Shown: positions 1 to 7,248 of the stretch, one piece after another | How the letters are laid out: the number at the start of each line of letters is the position of its first letter | How positions within the stretch are numbered: the stretch's first letter is position 1 | Assembly (NCBI GenBank): GCA_002449635.1 | Contig: DJXF01000119.1 | Location: 1-26,416 of the forward strand | Direction of reading: 5' to 3' | DNA length: 26,416 bases | Source of the DNA: Clostridiales bacterium UBA7011 | GTDB taxonomy: Bacteria > Bacillota > Clostridia > Oscillospirales > Butyricicoccaceae | Program-made: the position numbers and the translations under genes | The notes under the pieces: generated by a model | Told to the model about the DNA's origin: nothing | The model's input: only the letters and a program-made list of their open reading frames with translations | Database searches by the model: none

Positions 1-420
1 AACATACCGGAAGGCATGGCGGTCGGCGCCGTCTATGCGGGGTATTTGTCCGGCAATGCGAACATTACTGCGGCCGGTGCGCTCGCCTTGTCCATCGGCA
101 TTGCCATTCAGAATTTCCCGGAGGGTGCGATTATTTCGATGCCGCTGCGTGCGGAGGGTTGGAGCAAACCGCGTGCATTTGTCGGCGGGGTGATCTCCGG
201 CATAGTGGAGCCGATTGGAGCGGTGCTGACCATTCTGGCGGCAGGGCTGATTGTACCGTTGCTGCCGTATATGCTCAGCTTTGCGGCGGGCGCAATGCTG
301 TATGTTGTCGTGGAGGAATTGATTCCGGAGATGTCACAGGGCGCGCATTCCGATATAGGAACGATGTTGTTTGCGGCCGGATTTTCTGTGATGATGATTC
401 TGGACGTTGCATTGGGATAG
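1..420 (+). CDS. ZIP family metal transporter (3' part)
   Basis: The reading frame is open from the first base, so the gene starts outside the window; 139 residues remain. ZIP proteins move divalent metals such as zinc or iron across the cytoplasmic membrane into the cytosol. The first residues NIPEGMAVG are the conserved metal-binding motif of the fourth membrane helix, with its leading His lost at the window edge. The matching fifth-helix motif appears as QNFPEGAII near residue 37. Further hydrophobic segments follow (FVGGVISG, GAVLTILAAGLIVPLL, and the C-terminal FAAGFSVMMILDVALG), as in GufA/ZupT-like members. Family assignment is firm; the metal cannot be read from the sequence. No clear terminator follows before the exoA promoter. 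Confidence 0.9.
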   Translation, partial: NIPEGMAVGAVYAGYLSGNANITAAGALALSIGIAIQNFPEGAIISMPLRAEGWSKPRAFVGGVISGIVEPIGAVLTILAAGLIVPLLPYMLSFAAGAMLYVVVEELIPEMSQGAHSDIGTMLFAAGFSVMMILDVALG

Positions 421-534
421 AGAAAAAGTCTGAAAATACAGACGGCAGAAAAGGAAAGCAGCCGCGCGCCTGCTGCTGGAAAGCGATCACATTGTACCGG
501 ACATCGCCGGTCACTTGCCGAAAACAGACAGGGA

Positions 535-563
535 TTGAGATATTTTGCTCCGTGTGATACAAT
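535..563 (+). promoter_or_regulatory. Promoter of exoA
   Basis: A TTGAGA -35 box (535-540) and TACAAT -10 box (558-563) are separated by 17 bases, with a TG extension just before the -10. It lies about 50 bases upstream of the exoA start, so exoA probably has its own sigma-A promoter. Confidence 0.65.
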
Positions 564-614
564 ACCGTTGTAATTGCTGTCAGGAACAGGCTGATTCAGC
601 CGGAAGGAGAATCG

Positions 615-1370
615 ATGAAGCTGATTTCATGGAATGTGAATGGTTTGCGCGCTTGCCTCGGCAAGGGCTTTCAGGATGTGTTTGACGCGCAGGATGCCGA
701 TATATTTTGTCTGCAGGAGACCAAAATGCAGCCCGGACAGGCACAGGTCGATTGCGAGGGCTATGAGGAGTACTGGTACAGTGCAGAAAAGAAGGGTTAC
801 AGCGGGACGGCGCTGTTCACAAAAACAAAGCCGCTGTCCGTTGTCTTCGGTATCGGCATGGATGAGCACGACCACGAAGGCCGCGTCATCACAGCGGAAT
901 ATGAAAGCTTTTTTGTTGTCACTTGCTATACACCCAATGCACAGAATGAATTGAAGCGGCTGGATTACCGCATGCAGTGGGAGGATGCGTTCCGCGATTA
1001 TCTCACCCGGCTGGACGCGGTCAAGCCGGTCATTCTTTGCGGCGACTTAAACGTGGCACATCAGGAAATCGACCTGAAAAACCCAAAGACCAATCATCAC
1101 AACGCAGGCTTCTCCGATGAGGAGCGTGCAAAGATGACGGAGCTGCTCGCTTCCGGCTTTACGGACAGTTTTCGCTGGCTGCATCCCGATGTGACCGGAG
1201 TATACAGCTGGTGGTCGTACCGCTTCAAGGCGCGGCAGAACAATGCGGGATGGCGTATTGATTACTTCATTGTATCCGACCGCATTCGGGAGAACATCCG
1301 CAGGGCGGAAATTCTGACCGATATCATGGGCAGCGATCATTGTCCCGTGCTGCTGGACATTGATCTGTAA
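615..1370 (+). CDS. exoA: Exodeoxyribonuclease III
   Basis: A 251-residue xth/ExoA enzyme that cuts at abasic sites and removes 3'-blocking groups during base-excision repair in the cytosol. Visible EEP-fold motifs are WNVNG (Asn7), LQETK (metal-binding Glu35), CYTPN (Tyr105), GDLNVAH (Asp144/Asn146), the WWSYRFKARQNNAGWRIDYF segment (199-218) and the C-terminal GSDHCPV with catalytic Asp241/His242. Length is normal for the family. The start is preceded by GGAAGGAGA at a suitable distance. It is monocistronic: its own promoter lies upstream and a terminator-like hairpin starts 18 bases after the stop. All catalytic residues are present. Confidence 0.97.
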   Translation: MKLISWNVNGLRACLGKGFQDVFDAQDADIFCLQETKMQPGQAQVDCEGYEEYWYSAEKKGYSGTALFTKTKPLSVVFGIGMDEHDHEGRVITAEYESFFVVTCYTPNAQNELKRLDYRMQWEDAFRDYLTRLDAVKPVILCGDLNVAHQEIDLKNPKTNHHNAGFSDEERAKMTELLASGFTDSFRWLHPDVTGVYSWWSYRFKARQNNAGWRIDYFIVSDRIRENIRRAEILTDIMGSDHCPVLLDIDL

Positions 1371-1388
1371 AACGGAAAGATAAAACTT

Positions 1389-1456
1389 AAGGCAATACCA
1401 CACCATTCAGTGGCTGTTTGAGGACAGCGCGAAGTGCGGTATTGCCTTGCTTTTTT
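1389..1456 (+). terminator. Terminator-like hairpin after exoA with a structured loop
   Basis: AAGGCAATACC (1389-1399) pairs perfectly with GGTATTGCCTT (1438-1448), followed by six T (1451-1456). The 38-base loop is unusually large for a terminator and can itself form three small hairpins: CCA/TGG near 1402-1412, CTGT/ACAG at 1414-1427, and GCGC/GTGC at 1427-1437. It most likely ends the exoA transcript but could also be the 5' or 3' part of a structured RNA. Confidence 0.6.
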
Positions 1457-1919
1457 ATGTGCTGGCCGCCGGATTCTTTCCGGTGAAAAACAATGCCGCT
1501 CCGGCAGATACGGTCTCTCGTGATGGTTTCCGGCTGTGCGTCAGTGACGTGTCGCAAGGCGGACAATGCCGCTGCCATAGGTCTGGTTTTTTTCTGAACC
1601 CTACGCAGTCAATCTGTGGCGGCTTGCTCTTGATAACGGTCATGACAGATCGGCTTTTTGATCTTTACAGCACAGCAGGTGTGCTGTTTCAAATGCAGCA
1701 TCAGTTTGCGGGAGGCCGTGCTGTTTTCCGTCAGAGAGCACAGAAAAAAACACCAAGATGATTTTTTGGCATATTTACCAGGAAATCAAGGTAAAGCGGT
1801 GCAAATAGTCGGTGCGAAAAATGACAATGATTTGTGAAAAAACCATGATTATTTGCAAATAATTTGCGAAAACTGAGCGTTTCAGTTTTAGCTTTATACA
1901 GGTTTTTAGCGATATTGTA
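1457..1919. other. Gene-poor intergenic stretch rich in small hairpins
   Basis: No convincing gene was found on either strand; the short open frames lack ribosome sites and recognisable motifs. Several hairpins are visible: CCGGA/TCCGG (1469-1483), AGATC/GATCT around 1648-1665, and CAGCACA/TGTGCTG (1668-1686). Base composition changes from GC-rich (to about 1740) to AT-rich (about 1740-1919), the latter being the upstream region of the protease gene. The GC-rich part could be a structured RNA, a degraded gene or an interspersed repeat. Confidence 0.4.
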
Positions 1920-1948
1920 TTGACTTTTGTCTTTTATCGTTCCATAAT
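1920..1948 (+). promoter_or_regulatory. Promoter of the SLH protease gene
   Basis: TTGACT (1920-1925) and CATAAT (1943-1948) are spaced 17 bases apart. A second possible -10, TACAAT at 1953-1958, lies too far from the same -35. The surroundings are AT-rich, and the start codon is about 40 bases downstream. Confidence 0.65.
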
Positions 1949-1988
1949 ATTGTACAATGGAGAAAAATATGGAGAAGGAGTCAGAGAT

Positions 1989-3395
1989 ATGAATCAGAAA
2001 TTTGGCTGCCTGCTGCTGTCGCTTTGCATGCTTACCCCGTGCGTCGGTTCGACAGCGTTCGCAGCGGATGGGGTAACTGATGAGACTGAGACTGTCGTCG
2101 CGGAATATGATTCCGCGGAACAGACGACATACCTGAATGATGATGTTGCTGAGCAGATGCTCGACACCAACGATGATGTCTGGGAAAGCGGCACATCGAT
2201 CAATCTTGCGCAAAAAGAGCTGGCACCGGCAACCGTTGCCTGGACGGCCGGCTACCGTGTTCAGTTCCAGAATGCGAAGGAATATCAGTCTGTCCAATAT
2301 GGCAGAGGAACGATATCCTCTTCCGGATGCGGTCCGGCCTCACTGTGCAACGCGATGTATGCGGCCGGCATAGCCGATGTGGATCTTCCGATCATGTGCC
2401 GGCAGTCGGTTGCCTGCGGCGCACGTTATTATGGAGGAACCAATGAAACAATCCTGCTGAAGGCTATGGCGCCGAAATATCGATTTGCTTACACGGCAAC
2501 CAACAGCTCCGCCGAATTGAAGCGTCATCTGCGGTCGGGCGGAGTTGCCATCGTTCATGCGGGGACAAGATATCCGTTGTTTACAACCAGCGGCCATTTT
2601 ATGGCGGCTGTCGGCATTGACGGTGACAGCGTCAATCTCATCGACAGCTACTGGTATGACGGAAAATATACCAGAACGACGGCGCGGCGGAATTATACAA
2701 AGATTGTGGGACCGGGTGTGATTCGAGTGAGCCTGAATCAGATCGAAAAGGCGACGGCGGATCGCAGACCTCACTACTACTTGCTGTCCAAAATATATCC
2801 CTCCGCAGCAGATAACGGGGACGCTCCGTTTACGGATGTCAGACAAAACAAGTGGTATTATTCGCATGTCGTAGGTGCATATCAGAACAAACTGATGGCG
2901 GGCGTATCTGCCACTGCATTTAAACCGGACACGCTGCTTACCCGCGCGATGTCGGTACAGCTGCTATACAACTATGAGGTTCAGCGCAATCCTTCGATCT
3001 GCAGCAGCAATGCGGCACAGTTCCGCGATGTACCGCAGGATGTGTGGTATCGCAAAGCACTGAACTGGGCAGCACAAGCCGGTGTCACGCATGGCGTCGG
3101 AAATGATTCCTTTGCTCCGGGCAGTGCGGTCACAAGAGAACAGTTTGTGACGATGCTTTACCAGTATGTTCACGGTCAGAATGATGCGGACGATACGGTT
3201 CTTGACGTTTTTCCGGATCGGCAGCAGGTCTCCGGCTGGGCAGCTGACAGCGTGAACTGGGCCGTAAAAAACGGCGTTCTCAGCGGCAAGGCGAACGGCA
3301 CAACGCGCGTGCTCGATCCGGACGGAAAAATGACGCGCGCGGAAGCTGCCACCATTCTTCTGAATTTTGTTCGGATGCTTGCAAAGGCTGCATAA
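1989..3395 (+). CDS. Secreted C39-like cysteine peptidase with three SLH domains
   Basis: This 468-residue exported protein is probably held on the cell wall. Residues 1-25 form a signal peptide ending at AFA. A papain-like/C39-type domain spans about 90-270, with Cys114 (SSSGCGPASL), His203 (SGHFMAAVG) and Asp219 (LIDSYWYDG) as the expected triad. Three S-layer homology modules follow at about 281-330, 345-395 and 405-464, each with the FxDV...W...A pattern and a TRA/TRE turn. SLH modules usually bind secondary cell-wall polymer. The ATG at 1989 is preferred over an in-frame upstream ATG at 1920 because GGAGAAGGAG sits just before it and the signal peptide begins there. The substrate is unknown; peptidase activity is inferred from the motifs only. 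It is a single-gene unit with its own promoter and terminator. Confidence 0.88.
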   Translation: MNQKFGCLLLSLCMLTPCVGSTAFAADGVTDETETVVAEYDSAEQTTYLNDDVAEQMLDTNDDVWESGTSINLAQKELAPATVAWTAGYRVQFQNAKEYQSVQYGRGTISSSGCGPASLCNAMYAAGIADVDLPIMCRQSVACGARYYGGTNETILLKAMAPKYRFAYTATNSSAELKRHLRSGGVAIVHAGTRYPLFTTSGHFMAAVGIDGDSVNLIDSYWYDGKYTRTTARRNYTKIVGPGVIRVSLNQIEKATADRRPHYYLLSKIYPSAADNGDAPFTDVRQNKWYYSHVVGAYQNKLMAGVSATAFKPDTLLTRAMSVQLLYNYEVQRNPSICSSNAAQFRDVPQDVWYRKALNWAAQAGVTHGVGNDSFAPGSAVTREQFVTMLYQYVHGQNDADDTVLDVFPDRQQVSGWAADSVNWAVKNGVLSGKANGTTRVLDPDGKMTRAEAATILLNFVRMLAKAA

Positions 3396-3433
3396 GTCCC
3401 GGAAACTGCGAAATGTTTTGAAACAGAAAAAGA

Positions 3434-3474
3434 GAGGTCTGAACTCTGCGTCAAACAGGATTCAGACCTCTTTT
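3434..3474 (+). terminator. Terminator of the SLH protease gene
   Basis: GAGGTCTGAA (3434-3443) pairs perfectly with TTCAGACCTC (3461-3470), followed by TTTT and a T-rich stretch. It sits 38 bases after the stop codon. Confidence 0.85.
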
Positions 3475-3496
3475 GATTTCTTTTGCAGTGCGTTTC

Positions 3497-3523
3497 AAAA
3501 TGCCCTGACCATTCGGTCAGGGC
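3497..3523 (-). terminator. Terminator of the ffh-trmD operon, overlapping the trmD stop
   Basis: A perfect 9-base stem, GCCCTGACC (3502-3510) and GGTCAGGGC (3515-3523) with a 4-base loop, is read on the minus strand and followed by four U. The trmD stop codon (3517-3519) lies inside the stem, so the last codons and the terminator share bases. It converges with the terminator of the facing gene. Confidence 0.75.
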
Positions 3524-4272
3524 TTGTGATTCTGCGGATTTTCCAACTCGTCAGCGAGCTGCTGCAGCAGCTTTTCATCGCGCCTGTCCTGCGGCTCAAA
3601 CGCGGCGAACAGGTCGGGACGGTCGCGCCGCGTGCGTGCAAGGCTCATTTTCCGGCGCCAGGCATCGATATTGGCATGATGTCCGGAGAGCAAAACCTCC
3701 GGTACGGCGCGATCATGCCAGACGGCCGGCTTTGTGTACTGCGGATATTCCAGCAGACCATTCCAGTGGCTTTCCTCCGTGAAACATACTTCCTCGGAGA
3801 GCACGCCGGGCACCATGCGGCACACCGCGTCTGCCACTGCCATAGCGGGAATTTCACCGCCGGTCAGAACGAAATCGCCGATGGAAATTTCCTCGTCGAC
3901 ACATTCGTCAATAAAGCGCTGGTCAATGCCCTCGTAATGTCCGCATACCAGAATGACATGCTCATGTGCGAGCAGCTCGCGCGCTTTTTTCTGGCAGAAG
4001 GGAGCGCCCTGTGCACTCATCAGAACAGTATGCACCTTTTCTCCGCCTGTGACATGGGCATGACAGCGATACAGAGGGTCTGCCTGCATGACCATCCCTT
4101 TTCCGCCGCCGTAGGGGGTGTCGTCCACACGGTTGTGCTTGTCCAGCGTGAAGTCGCGGATGTTGACTGCGCGGATCGAGATCAGGCCCGCCTGCTGTGC
4201 GCGGCCCATGATACTCGTCTGCATGACATGTTCAATCATCTCGGGAAACAGCGTGAGAATATCAAATTTCAT
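3517..4272 (-). CDS. trmD: tRNA (guanine-N1)-methyltransferase
   Basis: This 251-residue TrmD transfers a methyl group from S-adenosylmethionine to G37 of tRNAs, which prevents +1 frameshifting. Motifs of the trefoil-knot SPOUT fold are present: GGGKGMVMQADP (56-67), LVCGHYEGIDQRF (108-120) and the knot segment EEISIGDFVLTGGEIPA (127-143). The start ATGAAATTT at 4272 overlaps the rimM stop by 11 bases, which implies translational coupling; an upstream in-frame start is not needed because family members begin MKFDILTLFP. A GAAGGA lies 11-16 bases upstream inside rimM. It is the last gene of the operon; rplS, often next to trmD in Bacillota, is absent here. Confidence 0.97.
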   Translation of the reverse strand: MKFDILTLFPEMIEHVMQTSIMGRAQQAGLISIRAVNIRDFTLDKHNRVDDTPYGGGKGMVMQADPLYRCHAHVTGGEKVHTVLMSAQGAPFCQKKARELLAHEHVILVCGHYEGIDQRFIDECVDEEISIGDFVLTGGEIPAMAVADAVCRMVPGVLSEEVCFTEESHWNGLLEYPQYTKPAVWHDRAVPEVLLSGHHANIDAWRRKMSLARTRRDRPDLFAAFEPQDRRDEKLLQQLADELENPQNHKP

Positions 4273-4771
4273 CGCTGAGCAATCCTTCAATCGTGCACAC
4301 GGTCACCAGACCGTTTTCCAGGTCGACACTGCGCAGGAACTGCGGTATGCCGGGAATCATATGCTGTTTGCTGCCTTCCTGTACGAGGTACAGATCACCG
4401 GCAGGACCATCGACAATGTCTTTTACAACACCGATGTTGCGTCCGACACGCTCGTCATAAACCGGCAGACCGATGGCGTCCTGAATAAAGAATGCACCCT
4501 CGGCAAGTTCGACATCATCGCGGTTCATGTACAGCGTCAGACCGCGCATCTGCTGCGCCTGTTCGATGGTGTCCACGCCCTCTACGTGCATTAAAACACA
4601 GCCCTTGTGAACCTTTGCGGACAGAATGTGCAGGGGGGAGTGATCCTCGCGGTAGAGCGTTTCAAATTCAGCGAGAAAGTCGGGAGAATCGCACCACGGA
4701 TGCACCTTGATGTCACCGCGCACGCCGTGTGTGTTGACAATTTTGCCGATTTCCAGATATTGTTTCTTCAT
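4262..4771 (-). CDS. rimM: 16S rRNA processing protein RimM
   Basis: This 169-residue RimM helps maturation of the 30S subunit, binding protein S19 near the 3' domain of 16S rRNA. The N-terminal signature EIGKIVNTHGVRGDIKVHP (residues 7-25) and the C-terminal PRC-barrel part (GRNIGVVKDIVDGPAGDLYLV) are clear. Length is normal. GGAGG sits seven bases before the start. A strong terminator-like hairpin separates it from khpA, yet only about 30 bases lie between the two, too few for a separate promoter. Expression therefore probably depends on read-through of that hairpin. The gene overlaps trmD by 11 bases. Confidence 0.95.
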   Translation of the reverse strand: MKKQYLEIGKIVNTHGVRGDIKVHPWCDSPDFLAEFETLYREDHSPLHILSAKVHKGCVLMHVEGVDTIEQAQQMRGLTLYMNRDDVELAEGAFFIQDAIGLPVYDERVGRNIGVVKDIVDGPAGDLYLVQEGSKQHMIPGIPQFLRSVDLENGLVTVCTIEGLLSDEI

Positions 4772-4803
4772 AAAATCCTCCGCGGAAACATGTGCTTTGT
4801 CAG

Positions 4804-4828
4804 AAAAAAAGAGCCGCTGAGCGGCTCT
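4804..4828 (-). terminator. Intrinsic terminator between khpA and rimM
   Basis: On the minus strand an 8-base stem AGAGCCGC/GCGGCTCT with a 3-base loop is followed by seven or more U (complement of 4804-4810). It begins ten bases past the khpA stop. Since rimM-trmD continue right after it with no room for a full promoter, it may work as a partial terminator setting the ratio of S16/KhpA to RimM/TrmD. Confidence 0.8.
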
Positions 4829-4837
4829 CGAAAAGAT

Positions 4838-5068
4838 TCAGTCGACAATTTCGACGGATACCTTTTTGTTTTGACGATTTCCGGCCGCCTTCATCAAAGT
4901 ACGAATTTCCTTTGCGATGCGGCCATGACGTCCGATAACCTTACCCATGTCATCAGGAGCGACACGGAGTTCAAAGATAATCTCCTCGCCCTGCGTGGTT
5001 TCAGTCACACTGACAGCGTCCGGGTCGTTGACAAGGTTCTTTGCGATGTAGGTCAAAAGTTCTTTCAT
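4838..5068 (-). CDS. khpA: KH-domain RNA-binding protein KhpA
   Basis: A 76-residue single KH domain (YlqC/KhpA family) that binds RNA in the cytosol. In other Firmicutes it partners KhpB/Jag and affects cell division and small-RNA biology. The GxxG loop appears in KVIGRHGRIAKEIR (43-56). The N-terminal MKELLTYIAKNLVNDPDAVSV is typical. GAGGT lies about ten bases before the start. Its place between rpsP and rimM is the conserved Firmicutes order. Confidence 0.95.
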   Translation of the reverse strand: MKELLTYIAKNLVNDPDAVSVTETTQGEEIIFELRVAPDDMGKVIGRHGRIAKEIRTLMKAAGNRQNKKVSVEIVD

Positions 5069-5087
5069 CTAAAACAACCTCACTTGT

Positions 5088-5327
5088 TTACAGTACGCCG
5101 GATTTCTTGAGCAGTGCGCGGACGGTATCGGTCGGCTGTGCGCCGTTCTTAATCCACTGCTGTGCGCGCTCAGCATCAATCTTGATCTCAACCGGATCAG
5201 TCAGCGGGTTGTAGGTGCCGATTTCCTCGATGAAACGACCGTCACGCGGGTAACGGGAATCTGCAACAACGATACGGTAGAAAGGAGCCTTCTTAGCGCC
5301 CAGTCTGCGAAGTCTGATTTTTACCAT
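5088..5327 (-). CDS. rpsP: 30S ribosomal protein S16
   Basis: A 79-residue S16, a primary 30S assembly protein. The characteristic start MVKIRLRRLGAKKAPFYRIV and the GTYNPLTDP segment are intact. I chose the ATG at 5327 because AGGAGGTG lies eight bases upstream. A GTG at 5336, in frame, falls inside that ribosome site and so is unlikely to be used. It follows ffh by about 48 bases and precedes khpA by about 20, consistent with one operon. Confidence 0.97.
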   Translation of the reverse strand: MVKIRLRRLGAKKAPFYRIVVADSRYPRDGRFIEEIGTYNPLTDPVEIKIDAERAQQWIKNGAQPTDTVRALLKKSGVL

Positions 5328-5375
5328 GGTTTTCACCTCCTGTGAATTGATTATTGTAAATTGCTTTACACGATA

Positions 5376-6767
5376 TTAAAACGGGAAGCGGAATCCGCCG
5401 CCGCGTTTACCGAGATTGCCCATGCCGGGGAGATTGAATCCGCCCAGACCGCCGCGCTTTTTGCCGCGCTTGGCAAGTCCGTTGAGCTGGCGTGTCATCT
5501 TCTGCATCATTTCAAACTGCTTGAGCAGCCGATTGACATCCTCGACCTTCAGCCCGCAGCCGGCTGCAATCCGCTTTTTGCGGCTGAAGTTGATGATAGA
5601 CGGATTGTCGCGCTCCTTTGGTGTCATCGAATTGATGATCGCTTCGATGTGCGCAACCGCTTTGCCGTCCACCTGTGCGCCCGAAAGCGCCTTGGAATCC
5701 ATACCGGGAATCATAGCGAGCATGTTCTGCATCGCTTCCGGATCTTTAAACTGTGTGAGCTGATCGGCAAAATCGGTCAGCGTCAGACGGTTGGCACGAA
5801 CCTTTTTCTCCAGTTCAGCCGCTTTTTTGGCGTCATAGTTTTCCTGCGCCTTTTCAATCAGCGTGAGCATATCGCCCATGCCGAGAATACGCGAAGCCAT
5901 GCGGTCCGGGTGGAACGGCTCGATGTCGGCCAGCTTTTCGCCGGTACCGACAAATTTGATCGGCTTGCCGGTGACGGCCTTTGTGGACAGAGCGGCACCG
6001 CCGCGGGCATCGCCGTCCATTTTCGCCATCAGAATGCCGTCCACACCGAGTGCATCGTCGAATGCGGTTGCGACGTTGACGGCATCCTGACCGGTCATCG
6101 CGTCGACAACCAGCATAATTTCTGACGGCTGAACCTCCGCCTTGATGGTTTTCAGCTCGTTCATCAGCGCTTCGTCGATGTGCAGACGTCCCGCCGTGTC
6201 GAGAAAGACCATATCATACGCGTTCTTTTTTGCGTAATCCACGCCGGCCTTTGCGATTTCAACCGGATCGCCCTGTCCCATTTCGAAGACTGGAATATCC
6301 AGCTTTTCGCCGACAACCTTGAGCTGATCGATTGCCGCCGGACGATATACGTCACAGGCGACGAGCAGCGGCCGCTTTTGCTGCTGTTTTTTAAACAATC
6401 CCGCGAGCTTGGCGCCGTTTGTGGTTTTGCCGGCACCCTGCAGGCCGACCATCATGACAACAGTCGGGGGATTGGGGGAGATGTTGATTTTTGAATTGGA
6501 ACCGCCCATCAGTTTGGTCAGTTCCTCGTTGACGATTTTGATGACCTGCTGCGCAGGGGAGAGGCTCTCCAGAATCTCAGCGCCGGTTGCCCGTTCGGTC
6601 ACCGTCTTCGTAAATTCCTTGACAACCTTGAAGTTGACATCCGCCTCCAGCAGAGCCAGCTTGATTTCGCGCATCGCGCTCTTGACGTCCGCCTCGCTCA
6701 GGCGTCCGCGGCTTTTCAGCTTCTTAAAGGCAGAAGTGATTTTTTCGGAAAGTCCTTCAAATGCCAT
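5376..6767 (-). CDS. ffh: Signal recognition particle protein Ffh
   Basis: This 463-residue GTPase subunit of the SRP binds signal sequences emerging from ribosomes and delivers them to FtsY at the membrane. Domains in order: N-domain (1-90); G-domain with GLQGAGKTT (108-116), DVYRPAAIDQL (139-149), DTAGRLHID (190-198), DGDARGGAAL (251-260) and GTGEKL (274-279); and methionine-rich M-domain (about 328-430) with the RNA-binding SRKKRIAAGCG motif, then a Gly/Arg tail. Two variations stand out: the G4 motif usually written TKxD is AKMD (248-251), and the usual INGSR of the M-domain reads INFSR. The start is preceded by AAGGAG overlapping the ylxM stop codon, so the two are tightly coupled. Confidence 0.97.
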   Translation of the reverse strand: MAFEGLSEKITSAFKKLKSRGRLSEADVKSAMREIKLALLEADVNFKVVKEFTKTVTERATGAEILESLSPAQQVIKIVNEELTKLMGGSNSKINISPNPPTVVMMVGLQGAGKTTNGAKLAGLFKKQQQKRPLLVACDVYRPAAIDQLKVVGEKLDIPVFEMGQGDPVEIAKAGVDYAKKNAYDMVFLDTAGRLHIDEALMNELKTIKAEVQPSEIMLVVDAMTGQDAVNVATAFDDALGVDGILMAKMDGDARGGAALSTKAVTGKPIKFVGTGEKLADIEPFHPDRMASRILGMGDMLTLIEKAQENYDAKKAAELEKKVRANRLTLTDFADQLTQFKDPEAMQNMLAMIPGMDSKALSGAQVDGKAVAHIEAIINSMTPKERDNPSIINFSRKKRIAAGCGLKVEDVNRLLKQFEMMQKMTRQLNGLAKRGKKRGGLGGFNLPGMGNLGKRGGGFRFPF

Positions 6768-6776
6768 GATTTCTCC

Positions 6777-7142
6777 TTATTCCGAAAGCTGTTTGGCGAT
6801 CTGAAATGCCTGATCGCACAGTTCCGTAATGTGGGGGTCGTGATAGCGCACGTTGTTGATGCCGCGCAGCTCCCACACGATGTCTGCCAGACGCTCCAGA
6901 CTGGTCTGTGTCTGACCATAGCGTGCGACCAGACCGAGTTTTTCCTCTGTGTCGCGCAGTGTTCGTTCGGCACGCATAATGCCGTCGCGCACGCCCTGAC
7001 GGGTAATGCCCATGTGCTCGGAAATCTCAGCAAGCGAGAGATCGTCATTGTAGTACAGATCAAACAGCTCTTTTTGCTTCGCCGTGAGGATTTCACCGTA
7101 AAAATCGTACAGCATACACATTTCAAACGTTTTGTTTTTCAT
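6777..7142 (-). CDS. ylxM: YlxM family HTH protein linked to SRP
   Basis: A 121-residue YlxM/p13-like protein with a sigma-70 region 4-like helix-turn-helix at about 20-60 (LTAKQKELFDLYYNDDLSLA, then EISEHMGITRQGVRDGIMRAE). Family members are almost always encoded just before ffh and are thought to modulate SRP or its expression. GGAGGTG precedes the start. Its TAA stop is part of the ffh ribosome site (TAAGGAG). It is the first gene of the ylxM-trmD operon, driven by the promoter at 7220-7248. The exact role is not established. Confidence 0.93.
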   Translation of the reverse strand: MKNKTFEMCMLYDFYGEILTAKQKELFDLYYNDDLSLAEISEHMGITRQGVRDGIMRAERTLRDTEEKLGLVARYGQTQTSLERLADIVWELRGINNVRYHDPHITELCDQAFQIAKQLSE

Positions 7143-7168
7143 GCTGCACCTCCGAGAAACGCCCGCAG

Positions 7169-7208
7169 TGTAAAGGCTGTGACCTTTGTAAAGGCTTTAG
7201 GCTTTACA
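7169..7208. repeat. Short repeats in the ylxM-ffh leader
   Basis: On the plus strand TGTAAAGGCT occurs at 7169-7178 and again at 7187-7196, and GGCTTTA is repeated back to back at 7193-7206. In the minus-strand leader RNA this gives GUAAAG...CUUUAC pairings that can form alternative small hairpins. The block sits between the promoter and the ylxM ribosome site, so it could be an operator or a translational control element. Confidence 0.5.
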
Positions 7209-7219
7209 ACACGAACGTT

Positions 7220-7248
7220 ATTGTATACCCGGCCGCTCTATTTGTCAA
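7220..7248 (-). promoter_or_regulatory. Main promoter of the ylxM-ffh-trmD operon
   Basis: Read on the minus strand, TTGACA (7243-7248) and TACAAT (7220-7225) are spaced exactly 17 bases. The -35 box overlaps the last codons and stop of the upstream VanZ-like gene. Confidence 0.85.

Noticed and set aside
5325..5336. GTG at 5336 as start of rpsP
   Set aside because: It lies within the AGGAGGTG ribosome site; the ATG at 5327 gives the family start and a proper spacing.
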